Source of the DNA: a bacterium C-53
GTDB lineage: Bacteria > Bacillota > Clostridia > Lachnospirales > Lachnospiraceae
DNA: 58,508 bases
Direction: 5' to 3'
NCBI GenBank assembly: GCA_003612525.1
Contig: RAZD01000023.1
Span: 1 to 58,508 of the forward strand
In this document: positions 28,592 through 35,277 of the stretch, piece by piece
How the letters are laid out: the number at the start of each line of letters is the position of its first letter
How positions within the stretch are numbered: the stretch's first letter is position 1
Notes under the pieces: generated by a model
Told to the model about the DNA's origin: nothing
The model's database searches: none
What the model saw: the letters and a program-made list of their open reading frames with translations, nothing else
Made by a program: the position numbers and the translations under genes

Positions 28592-28918
28592 ATGAAATCG
28601 TTTGATAAAAATTACAAATTGTTAGACGAGATGTATCAGGACGAATATTATCCAAACTTTCTGGTAGACAAGGTAAAAAACGAACTCCAAAAGGTGATTG
28701 ACCTGTTGGAAACCGGCGAAACAGATACCGAGGTTATTCAAGAAAAGTTGGACGAGGTGGTCTGTGCCATTAACAACTTACAGGAAGAATTTGACGAGAA
28801 TGACAGCGAAATTGAAACGGTGGCTCGTGACTGCATAGGAGAAAATGTGGGATATGTATTGGAATGGTTTGGTATTCCTATTGATGTGGAGGAAGCTATT
28901 CGAGAACGGGATTGGTAA
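28592..28918 (+). CDS. DUF5713 family protein
   Basis: This 108-aa acidic helical protein begins MKSFDKNYKLLDEMYQDEYYP, which I recognise as the DUF5713 family. No catalytic motif is evident. The ATG at 28592 is chosen because AAAGGA precedes it and the family starts there; the frame is open upstream without a signal. It is the first of a few cargo-like pieces in an otherwise degraded stretch. Confidence 0.75.
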   Translation: MKSFDKNYKLLDEMYQDEYYPNFLVDKVKNELQKVIDLLETGETDTEVIQEKLDEVVCAINNLQEEFDENDSEIETVARDCIGENVGYVLEWFGIPIDVEEAIRERDW

Positions 28919-28960
28919 CTATCGGGTTTTCCATTTATCAGTCGGACAAGGAGGGGGAGC

Positions 28961-29101
28961 ATGGAACTATCCATACAAGAACGCTTGAAAGACCTGCGTT
29001 TGAGTAATGACATGATTGAACTCTTGAAAAGCGGGCGGGTGGATAATCCCCTCTTGTGTAAGCTGGCGGCGCACCCGGATTTTGTCAAACTTTGCATTTA
29101 A
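28961..29101 (+). CDS. 46-aa remnant starting like an XRE-type regulator
   Basis: A strong AAGGAGG site precedes an ATG whose first residues (MELSIQERLKDLR) match the start of Xre-family regulators carried on conjugative elements. The rest (NDMIELLKSGRVDNPLLCKLAAHPDFVKLC) belongs to something else and has no HTH. It looks like a deletion fusion of two genes that still has an intact start and stop. Confidence 0.5.
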   Translation: MELSIQERLKDLRLSNDMIELLKSGRVDNPLLCKLAAHPDFVKLCI

Positions 29102-29866
29102 ATAGTGAAAGTACATTACTGTGGGACTTTTTGGTGATTTTAAAGAACCTTCTCCGATTATAGATAGTAAAGACATTACTACACTTTAATAACCCGACAG
29201 AAATATACAATAAATTGATTGAACCAAGCATGATTGCTAAATTAGGAACAAAGGCAGGTCAACTTGTGCCTGAAAAAGTCAAATAAATCGGAAGTGACAT
29301 AGGATTAAGCATAACTGAAAAGAGTTATATGTCCAAATGATGACCATTATTAGAAGTGGATTTAATGCGGTCGAAGACCAAAAGGAAGATAGAGCATATC
29401 ACTTGCTTGGAAAAAATGATTTTGTAATAGACACTGAAATTGTTAGTGATGAGCATTAAATAGCTTTGCCGCCTATTTCAATTTTGAGAAAGGAACGGCC
29501 CTAAAAATGAATAAGTTGCGGCTAAGCACTTTTAGGGATTGGCTGCCTTATCCGCCCGTCCAGCGGGGCGGAGGGAACTTTCATATATGCCCTATCTGCT
29601 GCTGAAACCAGCCCTTTGTTTCCGGTTTTCCTGCCCCAAACAAAGCGTATAACACACTACACGTTGCTTCGCAAAATCGTGTGCCAAGTGAGGCGCTTCC
29701 CCCTTTGGATACCCCACAGCAAACAAGCGCTATGCCACCCTGCCGGGAGCATAGCGCCGTTTGTTGTCAACAGACCGTTTCACGGTCTGCGTGTAGTTTC
29801 TTATAAGCTGACCTAATGTGAGCCATATGGAATATTATATGTTATTAAAGAAAAATTTTGTACCCC
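29102..29866. pseudogene. Decayed integrative-element DNA
   Basis: Short open fragments look like broken coding sequence. One runs from an ATG at 29337 to 29459 (40 aa, ending TEIVSDEH); another near 29190-29286 ends in AGQLVPEKVK. The rest is GC-richer DNA with hairpins: CCCTAAAA/TTTTAGGG near 29500-29550, a long stem at 29721-29734/29749-29765 enclosing CATAGCGC, and CAGACCG-tttca-CGGTCTG (29771-29789). No complete gene survives. Confidence 0.5.
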
Positions 29867-30517
29867 TTATTCATAATATCCACGCTTTTGACATATCTCA
29901 TGTATTGTTTCAGCATAAATACTCTGGGAACACTTTCCAGGAACAGTATTCCGATTCTTTTTTTCTAAATATAATTTTCGCACCTCATTCCAAAACCCTT
30001 CATTTCTAACCCATTCTACTTTCTTCTCTAATAAATAATATTTTTTCGGCTGTTTTTCCCATACATATTTACTATGTTTTTTATGAAATCGTATATATCT
30101 TTGCTGTTTATTCCCCTTTTTATCTATGTAATTGTTTACTATTGCAAAATCAGCACTATGCAATATTTTTGAATTCCGTTTGTCTTTCAACTTAATTGTA
30201 ATAACACGAGTGGAATCCTCTGCATGGTCATATCCAAAATGAGGCGCAATTTTGTCTAATGATGTTCTTATTTTTGTCCTGATATCTTTTGCAGAATACT
30301 GAATTCCATTAGCATTGATTTGGATGTTCACATCGAAGTCAAAACCGATATTCATCCCTTCGTCATATGTTACCATATTCCGTTTCGCACTGCCTATGAA
30401 TTCAAATTGGAACGTAAATTCCTTGCAAAGCTGAGCCCGTACAGAATTCATGATTAATATTAAATCGTTCTTCACAGGGGATAATTGTTTTTCTGTTACA
30501 TACCTAAAATTATACAT
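29867..30517 (-). CDS. Stand-alone nucleotidyltransferase-fold protein
   Basis: This 216-aa protein shows the polymerase-beta-type nucleotidyltransferase signature: GSAKRNM early, then DFDVNIQI about 17 residues later, and a third acidic strand in HSADFAIV. The extra C-terminal part is basic and aromatic. Family members include CD-NTase-like second-messenger synthases and tRNA- or toxin-modifying enzymes; without neighbours such as a CBASS effector I cannot choose. The ATG at 30517 follows AAGGAG. It is AT-rich and stands alone between decayed DNA and toxin-antitoxin genes, so probably acquired. Confidence 0.65.
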   Translation of the reverse strand: MYNFRYVTEKQLSPVKNDLILIMNSVRAQLCKEFTFQFEFIGSAKRNMVTYDEGMNIGFDFDVNIQINANGIQYSAKDIRTKIRTSLDKIAPHFGYDHAEDSTRVITIKLKDKRNSKILHSADFAIVNNYIDKKGNKQQRYIRFHKKHSKYVWEKQPKKYYLLEKKVEWVRNEGFWNEVRKLYLEKKNRNTVPGKCSQSIYAETIHEICQKRGYYE

Positions 30518-30868
30518 CTTTTTTCTCCTTTTAAAATTTATCCCCATGCCAACCATTTAACTTTGTTAAATCATTATATTATACTCTCATTAAACTATTT
30601 GTCAAGGATGCACTCATAATAAAATAGCACTATAAAATTGGGATTTTGAGTTGTGACAAATATTTTGACAATTTTAACAGAAATTATAAATTTCCTGTTT
30701 ATTCTTTTCGATACGTTTCTATTTTTTACATTTCCATGTATTCAATAAAAGTCCTAATTTATATATTCTGCAATTCAAATCTGTCAACATTATAATACAA
30801 GCCAGCCCACTAATCAGGACTGGCTTCATTTACTATCCTTTTTACCCCATTCGCACAATCAAATATTC
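30518..30868. other. AT-rich spacer with a hairpin
   Basis: No gene is seen. AAGCCAG (30799-30805) and CTGGCTT (30820-30826) form a stem-loop 43 bp past the toxin stop and may end that operon, although its T-run is weak. Confidence 0.4.
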
Positions 30869-31180
30869 TCAAATCAGATTCTTATATTCCTGTCTGCCAT
30901 CAACAACAGCATATATGGTTACGACTTTTTCATCCTCATTAACTTTATAGAATACAAGATGTCTCTCCACAATAAGTACACGATAGCCCTGTTTCCGCAA
31001 AATAGAATATCTCGGAATGCTCCCGGATATAGGAAAATCCACTAAACAGTTAACTGCTTTTTCAATCTTATCCAGATAATTCAATGCAACATCCACACTC
31101 CCTGAATCATCCGCTATATAAAAGATGATCTTTCGTATCAGTTCATCTGCTTTATCCGTCCTGACAATTTTATACTTCAT
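30869..31180 (-). CDS. RelE/ParE-family toxin
   Basis: This 103-aa protein has the compact RelE fold pattern: YKIVRTDKADELIRKIIFYIADDSGS...ALNYLDKIEKAVNCLVDFPISGSIPR, then YRVLIVERHLVFYKVNEDEKVVTIYAVVDGRQEYKNLI. Members cleave ribosome-bound mRNA or poison gyrase. The ATG at 31180 follows AAAGGAGA and overlaps the antitoxin stop by 11 bp, the usual coupled arrangement. Confidence 0.85.
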   Translation of the reverse strand: MKYKIVRTDKADELIRKIIFYIADDSGSVDVALNYLDKIEKAVNCLVDFPISGSIPRYSILRKQGYRVLIVERHLVFYKVNEDEKVVTIYAVVDGRQEYKNLI

Positions 31181-31451
31181 TATCTCTCCTTTCCAAGAGA
31201 GATTTCCGTATATCATCAAACGTATTCTGCATCGGTGCTACCCTTCCATTTGCAGCATCTTCTTCCGCTTCTGCCAGTGTACGTAATAATTCCAGTTCCG
31301 ACTTCATCTGGTAATAATCCTGTAAACCTAATATAGCGGTATCGCCTCTTCCATTCACGGTAATAATTACGGGAGTTCTTTCCTCATGACACTGCTTAGA
31401 TATTTCATTATAATGGTTCCTTAAATCTGAAGATGGCCGGATTGCTTCCAT
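31170..31451 (-). CDS. Phd/YefM-family antitoxin
   Basis: This 93-aa protein has the Phd/YefM N-terminal DNA-binding fold (IRPSSDLRNHYNEISKQCHEERTPVIITVNGRGDTAILGLQDYYQMKSELELL) and a C-terminal toxin-binding helix. It is first in the operon with the RelE-like toxin; it neutralises the toxin and probably represses its own promoter. Confidence 0.87.
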   Translation of the reverse strand: MEAIRPSSDLRNHYNEISKQCHEERTPVIITVNGRGDTAILGLQDYYQMKSELELLRTLAEAEEDAANGRVAPMQNTFDDIRKSLLERRDNEV

Positions 31452-31772
31452 ATGGTGTTCCTCCTGATATTAATATAGTCACATTGTATCTTAATATGTA
31501 TATATTATCAAGAGAAATCCTGCGATATGTCTGAACAAGTATTTCGCTTTTTCAAGTGATATAATATTGTGATCTGGTCCCATACCAAAAAGATATGTGT
31601 CCTTCCGCAACAATAAAAAATACATCTTTAAATTTTTTTAACTAAAAACCGCACTAGCAGCAAAGCACAAAAGAAGCACCTTCAGATAATTAATCTGTTG
31701 GTACTTCCCACATTTTTAACATTCTTATTTTCCAACTAAACAAGATAGACTGATTTTCAAAATGTTAAATTC
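31452..31772. other. Gene-free AT-rich spacer
   Basis: Nothing gene-like is visible between the Phd gene and the broken vapC. Confidence 0.5.
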
Positions 31773-32205
31773 TTATAATTCCTCTACCGTAAGACACTTC
31801 ATTTCTTTAAATTGTTTCAACTGCTTATCATTCGTCAAGAGCAGATCACATCCTGATAGACAAGCTGTTGCAAGCTGTAATGCATCCATTGCTTTAAATC
31901 CTTTATATTCTGCTCTTATTTGTGCAGCTTTCTTCGCAATCTCCTGATTTATTTCCACAATTTCCATATTAGTTGTGACTATTAAACGATTAAACATTTC
32001 TATGAACGAATATGCTTTATTTCTATATGGAAATACAAAATACTCTTCCATAAGTAATTACAGATGATACAAACTTTCTATCATTATCATATCCATATTT
32101 AAAAAATGACTTTACCTTTTCATGGTATTGTGGATTATTACTGTCCTTTTCAATAAAATATATAAACGGTGCTGTATCAACAAAACCTTTCTTAAAGTCT
32201 ATCAT
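31773..32205 (-). pseudogene. vapC-type PIN toxin gene broken by a frameshift
   Basis: The N-terminal half (MIDFKKGFVDTAPFIYFIEKDSNNPQYHEKV...SSVIT) reads from 32205 and the C-terminal half (EEYFVFPYRNKAYSF...YKGFKAMDALQLATACLSGCDLLLTNDKQLKQF) continues in a different frame, crossing near 32035-32055. Both PIN acidic sites are present (VDTAPF and AMDALQLA, TNDKQL), but no single frame joins them. A one-base indel, real or from assembly, explains it. The upstream antitoxin is intact. Confidence 0.8.
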
Positions 32206-32416
32206 TTTCACGCATCTCCTTCATATATTCATCAACATGTTTTCCGCGCTCACTTGGCATAACAAAACTATCCCAATCAACAGATACTTTCTTGGTTTTC
32301 TTCTGCGGATAATTCAGTAATGTAACAACCACCTCAGCTCCGTCATATTCCCTTATATCATCATCCTTAATAACAACTGTATTACCCTGTACCACTCCTT
32401 TTACTGCTGCTAACAT
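32192..32416 (-). CDS. VapB-like antitoxin
   Basis: This 74-aa protein with an AbrB-like beginning (AVKGVVQGNTVVIKDDDIREYDGAEVVVTLL) and an acidic C-terminal toxin-binding tail overlaps the vapC start. AGGAGG precedes the ATG. With its toxin frameshifted, it may survive only as a relic or a cross-neutralising antitoxin. Confidence 0.75.
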   Translation of the reverse strand: MLAAVKGVVQGNTVVIKDDDIREYDGAEVVVTLLNYPQKKTKKVSVDWDSFVMPSERGKHVDEYMKEMRENDRL

Positions 32417-32902
32417 AATAATAACCTCCTATCCATCAGGCAACTTCTTCTCTTATCAACGATATTCATATATTCTATTCATGAGTATTATAACATTTGT
32501 CTCTCTGTTTTATCAATCAGCATTGACTGAAAATTTCCAGCAACGCACAATCACCAAAATTTCAGGGAACTTTTCACTGTATTCATTCCTGATGCCTTCC
32601 TTTCCATGTGAATTGTTATTGGGTGACTGCTCCCACTGCTGCCAGCGGGAACACTCACAGTTTAGAGTTTGTTTGCTGTCCACGTAAAGGCTTTGATAAT
32701 TGTGTTTTGGCAAGTCTTACCGTTACACCGCTCCATCGGAATATTTCTGAGATACTTTCTATAAACTGACTCACCATCCTTTTCCTGCTATAAACACTTC
32801 CTTATCCAAAACCCTTTTTTCATACAACAAAAAATGCTACAAACCTTCTGTTTATCAGGTTTCCAGCACTTTTCAGGGTTGGGCTATTCAATTAAGAATA
32901 AA
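32417..32902. other. Gene-free spacer upstream of tRNA-Glu
   Basis: No convincing gene is seen. An open leftward frame of 66 codons at 32513-32713 lacks a ribosome binding site and family resemblance. The stretch separates the toxin-antitoxin block from the tRNA and tail locus. Confidence 0.45.
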
Positions 32903-32974
32903 CAGCTCGTAGGGGAATCGAACCCCTGTTTCCGCCGTGAGAGGGCGGCGTCTTAACCGCTTGACCAACGAGCC
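32903..32974 (-). tRNA. tRNA-Glu (CTC anticodon)
   Basis: Read leftward it folds as a cloverleaf: acceptor GGCTCGT/ACGAGCT, D-arm with AAGCGGTTAAGAC, anticodon stem CCGCC/GGCGG around loop CTCTCAC (anticodon CTC), and T-arm AGGGGTTCGATTCCCCT with the invariant GGTTCGA. CCA is not encoded. It sits 124 bp from the end of the sigma-DUF262 gene, a classic place for an element to integrate. Confidence 0.93.
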
Positions 32975-33097
32975 AGACGATCACGGTAACTGTGTTACCC
33001 ATGACACTATTGCATTTTAATATATAATTTCATAAAATGCAAGTCTTTTTTCGAAAAAAATTATAAAAATATAATTTTCGTAATATTGTATCTTTTT

Positions 33098-34789
33098 TCA
33101 TTTATTTTCTAAAAATTCTTCCATCAATTTCTCCATCGTCATAAGCTTGTGAAAAACAGCTGCCTTATCCTTCGTCCCCTTCTGGCATAGGCTGTCGTAG
33201 GACTGCCCGTCCACCACTTTCTTATGGAGTTCATCTTTAAATGACGCCAGAAATTCCACAAAACAGCAATCATCCGCCTCGCTCTTGTCAAAGCGGTGAA
33301 AAAGCCCAAACCACAAAAACGCATCTTTTGAATGAAAAAGCTCAGCCCCCTCTTTCGTTATCACTGTTGAAAGCCTGCCAATCATACGTTCAAACTCCTC
33401 AAAGTGCTTCGGCTGCGCATTGACTTTCAGAAATTCACAGATGTCCTCCTGTTTCTTCTTCCAGTCATTTAAAAACCAGATCACCATGATGCTCTCCGTA
33501 ATCACCCGGTCAATTGTACCGTTTGAAAACTCCGACAGTTTAAACGGCGCACATCTTTCAAAAAACGGATGGCACGCAATCCGTTTCACCATACGTGCAT
33601 AACGCTCGCCCAGGTGTGTTACGCCCTTCTGCGCAGGCGACATGGGCTTAGCCGCATTGTATCTGCGAATATGATACTCAATATCATCATCACTGCAATT
33701 CAAATACTGCACAGCCGTAATTGTGTAGTCATTGAACCGCTCTTTCAGCGCCTCTGGAAGATCATGGAAATATTTTCCTCTCACATCCACTGTACACTGC
33801 TCGTATTCCGGCGTGCCGTCCGCATCAAGAACAACAGCCCCTGCCTCATCACGGCGCACAGTCTGGTAGTGGATAAGCGGACGCTCTGCAGCTTTTCCAA
33901 TCTTAAATGCGCCTTCCTCATATTCGAGGAGATTTGTCAGCCTCTGCTTTCCGTCAATCAGCCAGTTTTCCGTACCGTTATCACGAATCTGTTCGGCCAG
34001 AATCACCTCCGGAATCGGATACCGGTTCAGAACTGTCGTGATCAGATTATATTTCTGCACACTGCTCCACTGACCAGAATTTCTCTGAAGCGGGTGATCG
34101 CCCCGTATTGAATAATTCTTTAGTTTTTTAATATAAGAAGAAACCGAATAGTTCGTGCATTTACTGATTTCTGCTGTCTGTACCCCCACCATACGCGCCT
34201 CCTTTGTACAATCTCTGTCTTCACGGTTAAAAAGTGTCTTTGCCCTGTCATATGATTTAAGCTGTGATAAATTTCTGTTATATGTATATTCTGAGATGCC
34301 CAGTTCCTGCAGAATCTCCTGTTTCGTCATCCCATCCACCCTTCGCTCCACAATCTGCCTCTGTAGCTGTGAAAGCCCCCTCATATACACCTCGACGCGG
34401 CCGTCAGACGCCTCCTGTGCATATGTGTCGCATATCCATTCCACATAGAAATCCGTCCTCCCTAAATCCTCCGGACATTTCCCTTCCTCCTCCATCTGTT
34501 CAATTGACCAGATTCCGTTATCCGGCCTTCGCTTGCGGCGATTCCGCCTTGTCATCTCCGTTTTAATCTGATTCGTCAGACAGGAAAAAAGATATGTGTC
34601 AAATTTGCAGGAATCATCATATTTTCTCATTGCCTCCACGAAAACCTCGTTGGCCAGACTATAAAAGTCGTCATAATCCTTCTGGGATATTCCACCAAAA
34701 CGCGCCAGTATATTGTTTACGATCTTTCGCAATCGTCTGCCGTTTTTATCATAATATTCCAAAATAACGCTTTCCATTTCCACGTCCAT
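33098..34789 (-). CDS. Sigma-70-like domains fused to a DUF262 domain
   Basis: Seen: residues ~20-90 follow sigma-70 region 2 (DFYSLANEVFVEAMRKYDDSCKFDTYLFSCLTNQI, then an R/K-rich run); ~135-175 follow a region-4 helix-turn-helix (LSQLQRQIVERRVDGMTKQEILQELGISEYTYNRNL); from ~215 a DUF262/ParB-like fold with RNSGQW, PIPEVILAE and the signature IDGKQRLTNLLEYEEG, then a helical domain to 563. DUF262 is known from GmrSD-type nucleases. The fusion suggests a DNA-targeted regulator or nuclease directed by sigma-like domains. It is divergent from the RNA polymerase-like operon under a LexA-type promoter. Start uncertain by a few codons: GAGGTG lies very close to the first ATG, with GTG or ATG alternatives at codons 3 and 5. 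Confidence 0.8.
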   Translation of the reverse strand: MDVEMESVILEYYDKNGRRLRKIVNNILARFGGISQKDYDDFYSLANEVFVEAMRKYDDSCKFDTYLFSCLTNQIKTEMTRRNRRKRRPDNGIWSIEQMEEEGKCPEDLGRTDFYVEWICDTYAQEASDGRVEVYMRGLSQLQRQIVERRVDGMTKQEILQELGISEYTYNRNLSQLKSYDRAKTLFNREDRDCTKEARMVGVQTAEISKCTNYSVSSYIKKLKNYSIRGDHPLQRNSGQWSSVQKYNLITTVLNRYPIPEVILAEQIRDNGTENWLIDGKQRLTNLLEYEEGAFKIGKAAERPLIHYQTVRRDEAGAVVLDADGTPEYEQCTVDVRGKYFHDLPEALKERFNDYTITAVQYLNCSDDDIEYHIRRYNAAKPMSPAQKGVTHLGERYARMVKRIACHPFFERCAPFKLSEFSNGTIDRVITESIMVIWFLNDWKKKQEDICEFLKVNAQPKHFEEFERMIGRLSTVITKEGAELFHSKDAFLWFGLFHRFDKSEADDCCFVEFLASFKDELHKKVVDGQSYDSLCQKGTKDKAAVFHKLMTMEKLMEEFLENK

Positions 34790-34857
34790 TCACCTCTTTC
34801 TATATTATATATCTCCCAAATCTGTTCTTAAAAACCGATTTCTCATTTTCTGTAATC

Positions 34858-34886
34858 AGTATATTTCAAACATTTGTTCGTGTCAA
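34858..34886 (-). promoter_or_regulatory. Consensus host promoter with LexA-like box in the spacer
   Basis: Read leftward: TTGACA (34886-34881), exactly 17 nt, then TATACT (34863-34858), upstream of the sigma-DUF262 gene. The spacer contains CGAACAAATGTTTG, matching the Firmicutes SOS box (CGAAC-N4-GTTY). LexA binding there would block the polymerase, so the gene should be silent until DNA damage. Confidence 0.8.
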
Positions 34887-34897
34887 TACCCTTTTCA

Positions 34898-34909
34898 GAA
34901 CAAATGTTC
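34898..34909. promoter_or_regulatory. Second LexA-like box
   Basis: GAACAAATGTTC is a perfect palindromic GAAC-N4-GTTC site, 30 bp from the first and on the side of the rightward operon (first ATG at 35038). No clear sigma-70 -35/-10 pair for the rightward operon is visible nearby. Confidence 0.75.
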
Positions 34910-35037
34910 TAATTTCTCACATGGTTTTTTCGAAAAAGAAGAAACAAGAATCAGAATGTATGTTCGGAATTCTGAGATGTAAAAAGACACAGGAAGATTC
35001 CCGGATGATTCACAAATAAAGGAGGAACTACTTACAA

Positions 35038-35277
35038 ATGAAAAAAACAATCTTACCACAAACAAATCACCTGACCATTCCAACCCGCGAAGAACAGCAC
35101 CGTACCTATTCCGGACTGCTCACCGTTCAGGACTTCAACACAAGCGGATGTGCGCCCTATTGCCATGTAAAAAAAACGGTAAGCGCCCTTCGCTTGCATA
35201 CAGGCGCCAAAGGCCCCTGGGTTCCTGATGACCTTACCGGCATAAATCACAGAAAGAAAGGCGGTGAAACAGCATGA
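35038..35277 (+). CDS. Small protein coupled to the RNA polymerase gene
   Basis: This 79-aa protein of no known family is mildly basic with two close cysteines (SGCAPYCHVKK). AAAGGAGG lies upstream of the ATG. Its stop overlaps the next start as ATGA, so the two are translated in a coupled way, which suggests a stoichiometric partner of the polymerase. It might be a specificity factor, inhibitor or assembly helper; this is inference. Confidence 0.7.
   Translation: MKKTILPQTNHLTIPTREEQHRTYSGLLTVQDFNTSGCAPYCHVKKTVSALRLHTGAKGPWVPDDLTGINHRKKGGETA

Noticed and set aside
29500-29820. CRISPR-like repeats
   Set aside because: The hairpins differ from each other and have no regular spacing.
32513-32713. 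Leftward 66-codon frame before the tRNA
   Set aside because: No start signal and no recognisable motif.
33098-34789. Plain GmrSD-type restriction protein
   Set aside because: The N-terminal 180 residues are sigma-like rather than GmrS-like, and no DUF1524 HNH half is visible at the C-terminus.
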